A stretch of 64,000 nucleotides of DNA from Membranipora membranacea (Eukaryota; Bryozoa; Gymnolaemata; Cheilostomatida; Membraniporidae). Shown in pieces: positions 1 to 11,300 of the stretch. Location of the stretch: the NCBI GenBank assembly GCA_914767715.1, contig OU612068.1:11222001-11286000 (forward strand), given 5' to 3'. How positions within the stretch are numbered: position 1 is the first letter of the stretch; the number at the start of each line of letters is the position of its first letter. Position numbers and translations under genes: made by a program. The notes beneath the pieces are model-generated. The model was not told the origin of the DNA. It ran no database searches and was given only the letters and a program-made list of their open reading frames with translations.

Positions 1-490
1 AACACCAAGAAGTGGGCTTCTCGACCTCTATAATATCCAACTCCTCCATCCTTTCTAACTCATCCTTTGTGGCCTTTCTCAATCCTATAGGTAACCTTCG
101 TGTGACGTTCAAGCACAATGGATTTTCGCCCTCCTTGATCTTTATCTTGAACACAACCGGTAATACTCCCAATTTACCGAATAACTTAAATTGCTTCAAC
201 GCCACCTCCTCGCTAATGCTCCTTATAGTCTTCATCAGTTTGAACTCTCACAAATCTCTGGCTTTCCTAGTAAATTGTTACGTGCCCCTTCTAGAATGTA
301 TGCTATACCTCTTACTTTTTGACCCCATGAAGAGAAGGGGAAGGTAACCCTTGACGTGAATCTGTAATTTACTCCCATCTGCTCCTTTAAAGTCACGTCT
401 CGTTGGGCGCATATCTCTTCCTAGCCTCTGCGCGGTCTCCCTGTTAATAACTGTTACAACCGCTCCTGTATCCACAATGAATTGAACCAT
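1..490 (-). pseudogene. Retropepsin and start of reverse transcriptase, broken
   Basis: The minus-strand open segment 490-278 begins with a hydrophobic strand and a D-T-G-A active-site motif (VDTGAVVTVI), as in retroviral-type aspartic proteases. Downstream, at about 225-1, a second open stretch has the run P-I-G-L-R-K-A-T-K-D-E-L followed by a V-E-K-P-T-S-W segment. That is the typical lead into a gypsy-type reverse transcriptase, before its catalytic motifs. The two segments are separated by stops. The polymerase core lies beyond the window. Confidence 0.75.
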
Positions 491-611
491 CTTCTAAGAA
501 GATCTCAACTTGATTTCAAATTCATTGTCTTTCTTCCTTCCTTCCCTCTAGTCATGACAATTTATCGCTAGAGTGCCCAAGGATTTCAAATCCTTGGAGT
601 GCCCTGCTACA

Positions 612-802
612 GCATTAATCCTTCCCTTTCCTGTTTTTCTGCCTGCAAAACTTGTTTGGACAGAATTTAGCAATGTGCAAAGGCTCTCCATACACATGAC
701 ATTTTGGGGCCTCCCTTGGAACACTCTTTTCTCCTTTCTCATGCCTCGCATTCTCCACCCACAATCTGTAATCATGACCCCCGTAACGGCCACATGTCCA
801 AC
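612..802 (-). pseudogene. Degenerate CCHC zinc-knuckle pair (gag/nucleocapsid remnant)
   Basis: On the minus strand, a C-x2-C-G-R-Y-G-G-H segment is followed about 27 residues later by C-x2-Y-x4-H-x4-C. These look like two retroelement zinc knuckles. The first has an extra residue before its histidine and a tryptophan in place of the last cysteine. The second has tyrosine in place of its second cysteine. The frame ends in a stop at about 612. The position between gag and protease is as expected. Confidence 0.6.
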
Positions 803-899
803 AACCCCGAACTCTTCCCCGGCTATGCTACCACCGGAACGTCTGAATCCTGAACTAAAATTACTTGCTTCGACCCTGTCTATATCTGCCAGCTCTTTA

Positions 900-1312
900 C
901 CAGCTGTTAAGTTCTCCTGATTATCTTCAAGACTTCAACTAGGTCAACTTATGAAACAGACTTAGATTCTCCTGTCTTGATAATTTCGTCCGCAGCCTGG
1001 GCTCATTCATATCTACTGCACATGTTTTCCAACAGCAGCTCACCTCTTATCTTATCTACATGCATTCCTTTGATAACAATGAGGATGATCATCTCTTCCT
1101 CCGATCCGCCCTGCCACTCCTTTCTACCCTTTCTATATGCTTGTCTAATCTCTCATCGCTCCTCTGCTCCATACACAAGAACCTGTGTCTGGTCGCGACT
1201 ATTTTTCTCTGCTTGCAAAATGGTTGTCAAATGCCGATTTCAGTTGCTCATATTGCGTGGCATCCACATCACCATCCCATGTCTCAAAAATGTACATACC
1301 GTAATCCCCATG
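900..1312 (-). pseudogene. Gag remnant, 3' part, with many stops
   Basis: Minus-strand translation gives broken gag-like stretches in all three frames and no continuous reading frame. It continues at 2,152-2,470 on the far side of the DNA-transposon insertion. The plus-strand open frames seen here are read-through of the complementary strand and have no independent support. Confidence 0.5.
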
Positions 1313-1321
1313 CTATCTAAC
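1313..1321. repeat. Left 9-bp target-site duplication (CTATCTAAC)
   Basis: Identical to 2,143-2,151. It marks the insertion site of the 821-bp element. Confidence 0.85.
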
Positions 1322-2142
1322 CGGTAACTGTAAATTGCTGAACAGACTGAACAGCTGAACAGAATTTCTCAGACTAGAATTATTTTTTGTATTTTTTCTG
1401 TGGCTGACTATAACTTCTCAAACACATTCCTCCTAGCCAAATGATTTAGTGAGAATAATGAGTCACTAAGTTCCTGCTGGCACCTAATATATTCGTGTTA
1501 GAGCAATCAAAGATATATATTACATGTACATATCTAACCCTGAGCAGGCGTATGGCTATTCATGTATGGTTGCTGGACAGCAATCCTCGTCTTTAATTTG
1601 TCCACAAGTTCAGAATCTGTTATAGCTGACCCTCGTAAACTTTGGTCAAGCAGCGCTTGCCTGAGTTTTTTAAGGTTGTTACTAGAACTCCAATCATGCG
1701 TAATGTATAAGCTGCAAGATTTTTAAGTTCATTTATGTCCTGACACTAAGCCTTATACTGATGGCATATTGTCACAAATAGCCACGCTATGTGTTTTACC
1801 ACTGATCCATAAATTCATATCAATGAGGGCAAGCAAATGAAGCCTGGAATCTGGAAATTTTAGGAAACCAGAAATATTATCCAGCACAATGCAATCCTTT
1901 CATCTAGCCAGTCTTGACAAGCTGTGTTTGGGAAGGGGGGTTGGGGTTCCTACCATCCATTCACTAAGTGTAAATACCCAAAAAACTTACTGTGGATAAA
2001 ATAATTGAAAGAAACAAAGGCAATTGCAAACTTAAAATAAGTATCCAGTAGAATATATGGAGTTGTCCAGGCTTGTGCATAAATAGTAGTCTGAGAAATT
2101 TTGTTCAGCATGTTCAGCCTGTTCAGCAATTTTCAGTTACCG
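1322..2142. mobile_element. Non-autonomous Mutator-like DNA element, 821 bp, inside the dead gag
   Basis: The ends are inverted repeats of about 55 bp. The left begins CGGTAACTG, followed by three spaced TGAACAG-type motifs. The right end mirrors it and closes with CAGTTACCG. Both sides carry the same 9-bp direct repeat, CTATCTAAC (1,313-1,321 and 2,143-2,151). The gag remnant resumes exactly after the right copy. No transposase reading frame is seen inside, so it is non-autonomous. A 9-bp duplication with long inverted ends is typical of Mutator-like elements. That family call is inference. Confidence 0.85.
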
Positions 2143-2151
2143 CTATCTAAC
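2143..2151. repeat. Right 9-bp target-site duplication (CTATCTAAC)
   Basis: Identical to 1,313-1,321 and directly adjacent to the right terminal inverted repeat. Confidence 0.85.
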
Positions 2152-2470
2152 AGTAGTGCCGCTTTTCTCTGCTCTATTTCAAACTTCTTTAATGGGCTAT
2201 CTTCTGCCTTTCTCCTGCGCCTAACTCCATCACTGTCCTCGTATCTCAACCCTGCACCAATCACAGCTATTTAAAAACATTTGATGAACTTCCTCCAACA
2301 TTCCAACTCAGCACCATTCTCCATGCTAAACACTGGAAGCCTAACACTCCTTCCAAATCTACTGTCCATGTTTGTCACAAGATCAATGTCCGTTATTGAT
2401 TCAAAGACCTCAAGATTCCAAATATAGCCTTTACTGCAACCTAATAGATCAAAACCTTCACGAATGCTCT
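2152..2470 (-). pseudogene. Gag remnant, 5' part
   Basis: This is the continuation of the retrotransposon upstream of the insertion on the minus strand, lying between the primer-binding site and the interrupted gag. It is broken by stops and no start codon can be assigned. Confidence 0.4.
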
Positions 2471-2477
2471 CCGGTTA

Positions 2478-2490
2478 ACTCCTGACACCA
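2478..2490 (-). other. Retrotransposon primer-binding site, tRNA-Leu-like
   Basis: The minus strand reads TGGTGTCAGGAGT, complementary to the 3' end (ACTCCTGACACCA) common to animal tRNA-Leu. It lies directly next to a TG/CA LTR boundary at 2,491 and upstream of gag, which is where minus-strand synthesis is primed in LTR elements. The tRNA identity is from memory of tRNA-Leu 3' ends. Confidence 0.65.
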
Positions 2491-2720
2491 TGTAGTGTAT
2501 TCAAACTTACACGGGATACGCTGAGGTATCCAGTGCTGGTGCAACTTCTCTATCTTATCTAATTCACTCAGTTCTTCATGTTGTCATATTATTCATGATT
2601 TGATAAATTGAACCGTTGAAAAAGAGAATAAATGAACAATTTTGCAACAATAAATGGAAACCGATTCACATACCCGCAAGACGTTCTGCTATAAAAATCT
2701 GTTCAAACAGATAACCCCTT
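2491..2720 (-). repeat. 5' LTR of the gypsy-type element (outer end uncertain)
   Basis: The LTR's inner edge is the TG (plus strand) at 2,491, next to the primer-binding site. The outer edge cannot be set, because the partner LTR is outside the window and no flanking duplication can be found. 2,720 is only a guess. Confidence 0.4.
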
Positions 2721-5700
2721 CAATAAATTGAGAACATCATGGCTATGTCAATGCTAAGGATTGGCAGTTGCATTATACTCGTACACAAGACCTTCTCTTC
2801 CAGTCTACAGTGAGGAAAGAATTCATTGAGGACACTTTGCACCATTTCATGTGGGGGAGGGCCAGAGGTTCATCAAAAGCAGTTGACTTAAACAACTGGT
2901 TTAACAGACCACAAGTAAAAGACCTTCCCTGAAATACTAGGCGGTAAGAATGCTTGTAGTTGTGAGTAGGCGGATGCTGTTGAACCACCTGGCACATGTC
3001 CCATCTTATTTGAGTTATGGCCATAGATATTTATTGATTGAGCTTGGCTGGCTTGAGTGACTCATTACCTTCTGGGTTTGCTGCATCTGTGTTTGTTTTC
3101 TCTGTGAGTACAAGGTTTAGGTTTGAGGTGTCTGAGATCATGACTGCTGGTACCAGAGGCTGCAGAGTGTAGACTGACAGGGGAAGTGAAGGGAACTGTT
3201 CTTGCCAGCTCGAGTCTTTGACTGTGCAGGCGGGCTGCTGGTCTCCGCATAGATACTGATAGCTTCCTTACTCTGGTGGTGTATAATTGTTTTGTCAGTG
3301 AGGTAGTCTTCATATCATGAGGTTCTCCTTACATTCTGGAAATGGCCTTCGTCTTGTGGATTTTGATATATGGAGCTCTTGTACAATAACAGGGTGAACT
3401 CCGAGCACAGCTGTACTGGTGAATGCCTACAGGATTGGATGTCTAAACTCACGAGTTCTCATGGAGGAACATTGCTCAATCAAGGGTCAGAGATGAGGCT
3501 CATAGTGGACCCTTGGGGTGACTATTAACCTTATCCCGGGATTAGCTAAAGTCCTACGTGTTGGTGAAGAATGCGGTTGGCACATCTTACCTTGTATCGT
3601 GTTGGACTTTGAGTGGCGTTGGAGCAAGATTGTTGAAGCTACACTGAACATGGATGGAATGCTTAGTGTGCGAAGTTGTCATTTTCGATATTGTTGTTCC
3701 ATTGCAATTCCACAATGTGATCTGTAATGATTTGTATTGTTTTTGTAGGACGTGGTCGAAGTCGATTCCGCAAAAGAACGTCCTTGTAAGAACGTGGGCA
3801 TGAGCCTATATTTTAACTCTTGCCACCACTCCCATTCCCAATTTTCAGTTTTATATAGCCAAATTCTCAAAAAATTTTTATCAAAAGATTATCCAAAACT
3901 GTTTTAATTCTGGTAAGTATATTTTCAAACACGCTACTCATTTTATTAACAACTTTTTCTATGTACAACTTAATAGCTGGATGCCATCCATTAAAAATTA
4001 TACTATGACTGTACATATTTTTTTTAGGAATTTGTATTATTGAGAGCACAATTTTACATGTTTTTATGGCTGACACATGCCTTTATACATAACCTCAACC
4101 ATATATTTGTAAAATGAGACTATTCGGAGGCATTTGGCGAACTACATAGAAGGTAAGTTCATCAACTATCGCCAGTTCTTTTGCTTTGTTTACCATAAAT
4201 AATAGTTTCCTAATATATTTAACACATCCATGTTCAGTCTGGTGTAAAACACTGTTGCTTCCACACGGCTCTTTGTAGAACGTTCTACAATTATGGCTGC
4301 ATTAGCTTCATCCGCGCAGTTCGACTTCAGTTGATCGTCCCTCTTTGTTTGAGTCGTGTTCTGACATGATAATTCCTGAGTTCAAGGATCCACCCCTGTT
4401 TGTAGCTTAGCTCTATAGTTGTACTCGGAGTTCATCCTTTTATTGTATAATTGCTCCATATATCAACCTCCCATTGATGGCGGCTTTCTCTTGTGTGTTA
4501 AGGTGGTATCTCAGAGACGATATCTTGACTGACTCATGGACATACAATTGTATTCTCTCCAGAGTTTGATGTCTATCATTAGCTGTGTTGGTGCCCTTCA
4601 ACTCTTCTGTGCACCTCATTGGCTCTCTGGAAGTTCACAACCTTTTGTTTTCACTGTCAGGTCACATTTTGCCAGTTCTGTTGTTTACTATCAAGACGGA
4701 GTCATTCATTTCAAGCCTTTATCTTTGGACTTCTTAGAAGATTTGCACAGATGCACAATTATCTGGATGGTAATAGAAGCTCAGTCAACCAAGAGACTAG
4801 TGGTGGAAGTAAGGCTGGATTAGTACTAGTAGCACAGAGTAGTAGGTGTAGTTATAATGATGACCATATTGCATTAAAATTTTGTCCGCACTTTCTTAAC
4901 AACAAAGTATTTGCTCGCTTGACTGGCAGTATTAAGACCAGAAAGCAGTGGGTTTTTAAATCTACTTGGGTGAAAAGTATAGTCATGTAACAAAAAAAAT
5001 ACAGTGGCCATCTCATTCCCCTCTGAGAGAGCAATCATTAAGAATATCCCAGGGCGATGAGGTGTCCGTTGTAGCATCCCCCCTTTGATCAGATAAATAT
5101 ATGTAACATACAGGCCTGGGAGAGACAACCAGGAACATATTGTGCTCATCGATAGGTTTCATCGATTCATTGATAATGAAACAATCTTTCTAGAAACTCG
5201 GATTGACTGATGACCATAGCTTAATTTTCATGACATCCAAACACTAGACAAGGCAATAGACATTAGATTTCAATATAAATATAAACCATTTTCACCATCT
5301 AATAAACCAGAGCAGCTTTAGGGATTGTTATCAATATCAGCCAATCAAAATAACTTATTGTAGTGTCTCGAAGTTACCAAGTGGTTACAAAAATCACCAC
5401 TCTGAAGCAGTTTCATCTTATCTATTCCATGTCTTAAAATACACATGTCATAGACATTTATGATTAAAGTTTTGGAATTCATGCCATGACCAAGAGACAA
5501 CTTGTCCGAGAAAAAGGAGTAAACTCCTTTGTTATGATTACACTATCAGTTTGTTTTCGGAAAATTGTGATCCTTTCTAATGATTATCAACAAACTGTGA
5601 TTAATTAGCACTCATTGAAAATGTATTTAATACCAAACACAACATTCTGAGTAACCCTTTTGCCGCTGTGCCTTGATTTTTATCAAGTAGGGTGAGGTTC

Positions 5701-5911
5701 ACTTGCAGGCCGTAAACTAGGTTGTGAACGGAGGTTGTACAGGGAGGAAATTCGTCAGATTATCAATACATTATTCATAAACTCAATTGTCTGTATAAAT
5801 AATCATATGTCTTATACATAAAGCACAACTGATAATCAAGGCAATAGACATTAGATTTCAATATATATGGAAACCCTTTTGCTTCATCTAATAAAACAGA
5901 GCATGTTTCAC

Positions 5912-5944
5912 CAATGAACTAAACCTTACAGGTTTAGTTCATTG
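5912..5944. mobile_element. Ultra-short palindromic insertion, 33-bp form
   Basis: Arms CAATGAACTAAACC and their exact complement surround a TTACA centre. The flanks are GTTTCAC (5,905-5,911) and GTTTCAG (5,945-5,951), a 7-bp direct repeat with one mismatch. The arms match the 25-bp palindromes at 43,662 and 46,925. Those differ from this copy only by an 8-bp deletion across the centre. Confidence 0.65.
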
Positions 5945-7418
5945 GTTTCAGATTACACCATAGATAGACATGGATAACACTATCAGTATATTTTCGGAAA
6001 TTTATGATCCTTTCTACTGTGTATAATTACTACATTACCTATACCATGACATTACTTCAGGGACAGTTCTGGCTGAAACAGTTAAGCCATTTAGGGAGTC
6101 TATCAAGAATCATTAACTAATAATGAGAATTGTAAAGTTTAATTCGTTCAACCAGTAAAGTGTAATCTAGTGTCAGGTCAGGTCTACCTGCTACTGGTAA
6201 CCATGTAACCCAGTACTACCTGTCGCATGACCCACCTCCCCTCTCTCTCTCCCTCAAGTAACGATTTTAAACTAGACATTATTTATCATTTATTCTTTAT
6301 CGATATCCAACCAATCAACATTGCGTTGTATTGTATTCCATTGTTTTGTTTGCAACAAGTATTGTATGCAAGGCATGCAACAAGTATTGCATTACATTGC
6401 ATGTTAGCTCTTTATGGTGCCGCACACCTAAAATAAAAAAAATTCTAAAAAAAATGTTTGTGTGCCTCCCATGTCCTTTTATTTTAATTATTTGTGTTAA
6501 GAATGATTTTATTAATAATTCTTATTTTTCATTTGATTTTTGTTCTCTTCGTCTCACCATGTTCCTTCAAAAGATTGGGGTTTTAAGATGAGTTAATTAT
6601 ATTAATATATATAAATAAATCTACACTCTCATCATCCCCAAACACTGTCTTTTGAGCCTAGAACTTCTTTGATTAGTGATTAAGTTGTAGTTGTCTCTCC
6701 CCTCGACATTGTTGTCGACATTATGAAACTGACTGAGCTTGTGCAAAAGATGTTACACTTACCTAAATAAGTTGAAATTCATAATCCCAATCATTTATTT
6801 ATCTATCCAGTATTGTAAAAGTTGATGGTTTATTTGTCAAGCATCATATCTGGTGCAATCTCAATATACATAGTATGCAATTCTGATTCCATCACACAAC
6901 ATGGTGGTCGATAGTTTCGACACCTTCGTTGGTCCGGAAGGAACCATGTCATGCCTTCCTGGTTCGTTGACAAGATTATTTTCCTAGCTTTATCTGTTCA
7001 ACTAGTCAGTCTAGTTGATAAAAAAATGTAAAAGTGCGGCTTACGAATATGTCATCATTTCTGATGCTGATTCTGAGGAGATTGTCAAGGCTAAGGTTCT
7101 GATGTTTAGGCACAATGTAGCGAGTTTGATGCAGTGCCGTTTGATTCGACAAAGGATGACCAACCCACTAAGACATCAGGTATGAAGTCATGGTAAACTT
7201 CATCATGCTCTCAGTGTATTCTCACAGTGGATGGAATACCTGCAAGGTAATAGTGTGTTCGGTAGAACATCTGGAACTCACACTCAACACGGTTGTGATG
7301 TGGTGGATCAGTTAATTTACTTTTTCAGTAATTTTTTTCTCATTCACGCTTAAAAAAAATTCAATTGGTCACTGCAATCTAACAAACTTTATCTAGTAGT
7401 GATGGTGGTGCTCTGGTT

Positions 7419-7556
7419 AAATCAAGTTTGATCGAGTTTGCCCAAATTCTGAAGGCTCCTCCCAATACTGATTAGCCACAGGTAAATAGGCTCATCTGTG
7501 GAGGGAAGCAATTCCGAATGCAGGAAAACTGGATCAAACTTGATCTATACTGTGGT
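7419..7556. mobile_element. Inverted-repeat MITE, 'TTGCTCCC' family
   Basis: The left end (AATCAAGTTTGATCGAGTTT) and the right end (AAACTGGATCAAACTTGATC) are imperfect inverted repeats. The subterminal part of the right arm, on the complementary strand, reads CTGCATTCGGAATTGCTTCCC-like and matches the copies at 9,533, 15,833 and 50,621. The flanks CTCTGGTTA and CTGTGGTTG may be a decayed 9-bp target duplication. No coding capacity. Confidence 0.6.
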
Positions 7557-8374
7557 TGACGATTTTTAAATCAATCCCTATAACATCTCATCAATATCAT
7601 TGCTCATTGTTCCCAAGTCTTTTACTCAGAATGACTGTAGATAGCTCCATCTATGAGTGAACAATTTGGGAACGAAACCCTTAGCAGGTGACACTCACTC
7701 AGCTAGGAGTGATAAGAGAATGATTTTCAAAGTTTCTAATAGAAAGACCCCAACAGTTCAGTTGATTAGTATTCACTTGCTGCGCTGTCAGGAATAAAGC
7801 ATTGATCCCTTTTTCGTTATGAATTCATTTTATTTTATCTCTACTCAGAATATGGACTTAGAACTACAGCTTTAGTTATCTTGTTGGTTCTCAATTTGAT
7901 AAATTTATGGACACAAAAGTGGGAACAACTTATGATTGATCACATAACTAAAATTGAATTTGGTTTTCTCAAACCAGACTTAAAGGACACAAAGGGATTT
8001 GAACGGACGGAATATTAGGCCAAAAAAAGCTCAAATAGATGATTGAGAAGGTATATCACAGTTTTAAAAAATAGGAAAAGCATGGAATATGTTTGATAAT
8101 ACATAATATTAAAACACAATGAAACAAGCCAAAAAAGACCGAGCAAATTATTGTATTTAATTAAATCTGCACTCAAAAAATGGCATTGGAGTTACGATTT
8201 CACAAAATCAAAGTTCTCTACATGAAATAAATATCAACTAAGGTTCAGCCCACAATAACAGGAACAACTATGAAGTGAATGGTAGACATAGATGGGGCTA
8301 AATTATAATAAGGCAGTACCCAGTTTTAAAGACGTTTTGATGTTATCACCTTAATTTTCACACACTAAAACCTC

Positions 8375-11300
8375 TTATTGTTGGGTCATGAAAGCTGTGG
8401 ACTTTGGCTGAAGCTTTTGAACCGTCTCAAATACTTCTTGTTGATCTTTTTCCAGGTCATTCAGAAGTTGTTCAGCTACACGACTTCGCGCTAGTCGGCC
8501 TGTGGTCTAAAATACAAATACCAAAACCTTCTATATTTACAATTCTGATATTGACGGCATTGGAGTAATTAATGACTACTATCAATGCGATAAAACTATC
8601 TATTATAGAAAATAAAGTACAAGTACAAAGTCAACTAGGAGACTAGTACCCAGTCAATAGCTGTCAATACTACAGTCCAGGACTGTATAACTAGGGAGGG
8701 GCATCGGTCCATTGTCCTTGCACTGCACAACACCCTTTGCGTTACCACCCTGCCATTTCCCCTATAACCACAAAACTCTGGGAATTTAAGAAGATTGCAT
8801 TTCCATCTTTCACATAAAAACTTAATATATATTACCTTCTTATTAAAACACTCAGACAGTTACTCACAGTTTTAGGTCTCTGTAGAGAAGCTGTATTGTT
8901 GAGCTCCTGGTTCTGTTGTAGCGGTATTAGAGAGTTAGGATCTCGTACAGTAATAGTTCTCTGTTTACTGGGTGCTGCTGACATCGCCCTCACTGCTGAT
9001 ACAGCTCTACTTGGGATCGCTGGCAATAAATAGGTCATATAATATGTAACTGAAACATCATCAATTTGAGAGGATTATTCATTAATATGTTTTGTCTATC
9101 ATCAACATTCAACAAAAATTTTAATAAATTTACTTTTGGTTATTGTTGCTACTGAAGGCCAAACACATATTTCATTCATTTCAGATGCAATAATGTGAAG
9201 AAATTAACTGCTAAGTGCAATAATATCATAACTCTGGTCAAGGACGTCTCTGTGAGTTCAGATACGTTTACACCTATTGCCCTGCTCAGTAGGGTTTGCT
9301 GAAATGACTTTGTGTTATACCAATTCATCATTTAACGCAAATCTATCATTAAAGTTGTTCTAAATTTTGAAACTTGCACAGCACTAGAAGAAGCATCCAT
9401 TAAATCTAATACAACAATTATGAGCTAACAAAACTGTTCATCTAGAGCAATGCAAACCAAAGGTTAAGCTCGCTGTTATGTCAAACAATACAGTTTTTGA
9501 CACATTGGGATTCATATATGGGTAAGAGCACAATTAGACCAAATTAGGTCCCATTGCCTGCATTCGGAGTTGCTCCCCCTTCACTGGTCACAAGTGGAAG
9601 GTGTAAGGGGAGCAACTGGGGAGCAACTGAAATGCAACCAAGTTGGATCAAATTTGTTCTAGAGCACAAGTAATGTAATTAACATGATCAGCAAACATGG
9701 AAAAGCACATGAAATGTTTTAACTCTCTTACGTTCAAGGAAGTCTGAAACAAGGGAGCATGGAAAATTGACAGAGAAGACGAGATAAAGGCATTAAAGTC
9801 TTCAGTAGGCACAAATTAGAATAATTACTGAGAGGTGATTGCATAGCGGTAATGATTTGGGCCAACGAGCTTGTTTTCCAACAGGGAGTTTAACAGATGA
9901 TCTGAGTATTATACACTCAGATCGTCTGTTAAACTCCTATACTGTAAAACTTCACTAAAAAGTTAGCAGGCTCATAAGTGAATTTCTGTGTTTATAAAAA
10001 TAATTTTTGTCACATTACAACTCATGAAACACTTGTAAGTCTGGTGACTTTCTTTCGAGGTTTTACAATAATGTAATTTAGGGAATTGCTGGGATCTAAC
10101 CATGGAGCTATATTCAAGGCTGTCTCTATCAGATTTTCTCTTATATACATTATCATCAACCAAGGTATAAAACAATCCAGGCAGTCTGATTTTCTCTGGA
10201 CTCCAGACCAGGGGAGGTAGGTAACCATCAATTCAACAGATAAATCTAGTAGTGATATGTATGGTGGAACATATAATATTTCACACTCACATGATGGCGG
10301 TACACCATGAGTAGAAGTACCGAGTGCAGTGTGAGCTCTCACAACTTGTCCATGACTATTATGATCATAAACTATGGCCTGCAGCTCATCAACTCTCTGA
10401 AACGCTCCCAACTTCAGGTTTCTATAAAAATATACAAAATCTCATCTCAAATTCATTTCAAATTAGCGCGCCATACTCAATGTCTGAAATGAAGGAAGCC
10501 AAAAAGGTCACATAGGCTTTGGTAAAAAGAAAACATTGTCATCACAATTTCCTTTATTTGTGACAGTTGATTTCAATATAATATATACATTTATCGGCAT
10601 TGACAGAAAACAACACAAAAAAAAAGAAAACAGATTTTTAAACATAGGGATATCAACAAGGTGTATAAGAACTATAACTCCCCGGTTAGAGCGCAGAACA
10701 TTAACTGTTCAACTCGATACTAAAACAACAGTTGTAAAAGCTTGCGCAGACAAAAGTACATAAAATACCTCTCATGATGTAACTGTTTTTTGATCTGATG
10801 AGTATCTTTCTTTGTTTTCTCTTGGGTAAGCTGATGTAGTTTGACATTCTTCTGCTGCTCAAAAGCTAGTCTCTTCATCTGACGCTCTTTCTCCTCCAAT
10901 TCTTCCAGCTGGAATCACCATAAGGTATAAATCAAACAACTTCCATAACCAAATAAATAATAGTATAGAGAGTATTGAACTGGTTTTGAAGCTGCCAAAA
11001 GTCATTCAAGAGCTGATTATCGGCAACCGAAAACTCTATTGACTCTTGAAAGCATTGCCACTCATAGATACTCTTTTCAAACTTGAGCTTTGATATAGAT
11101 CACAAAAGCAGTTTGAAAAAAAGAAACCCACCCATCCCCACAATTAAAATATTGTAATTTCTGACACAAGGGAGGATTATAGAGTTAGATGATTATTCTA
11201 ATTTGTGACTCACCAGTTTCTCCACATTTGCAGCTTTAGCTAACTCAAGCTGTCTCTGATTGGCTGCCTGCTGCATGGCAGCGTACAGCTTCTCTTTTCT

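Larger units (their letters stand above)
1..2490 (-). mobile_element. Decayed Ty3/gypsy-type LTR retrotransposon, internal region
   Basis: Read on the minus strand from 2,490 down to 1, the order is primer-binding site, gag remnant, two degenerate zinc knuckles, aspartic protease and the segment leading into reverse transcriptase. This is the gag-pro-RT order of Ty3/gypsy elements. The element runs off the left edge, so RNase H, integrase and the 3' LTR are not visible. Gag is full of stops and shifts, and a separate DNA element sits inside it at 1,322-2,142. This is a dead copy. Family assignment is inferred from the protease motif and the RT-lead segment. Confidence 0.8.
2721..8374. other. 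Intergenic, no gene recognised
   Basis: About 5.6 kb without a convincing exon. Open frames here are short, lack splice context and resemble nothing recognised. The stretch 6,890-7,180 has a fairly open, less AT-rich composition and could be an old transposon fragment, but no motif was found. The identifiable items are the micro-palindrome at 5,912-5,944 and the inverted-repeat element at 7,419-7,556. Confidence 0.6.

Noticed and set aside
977-1327. Plus-strand reading frames across the gag remnant
   Set aside because: These are the complementary strand of the dead retroelement, and the longer one runs up to the Mutator-like insertion.
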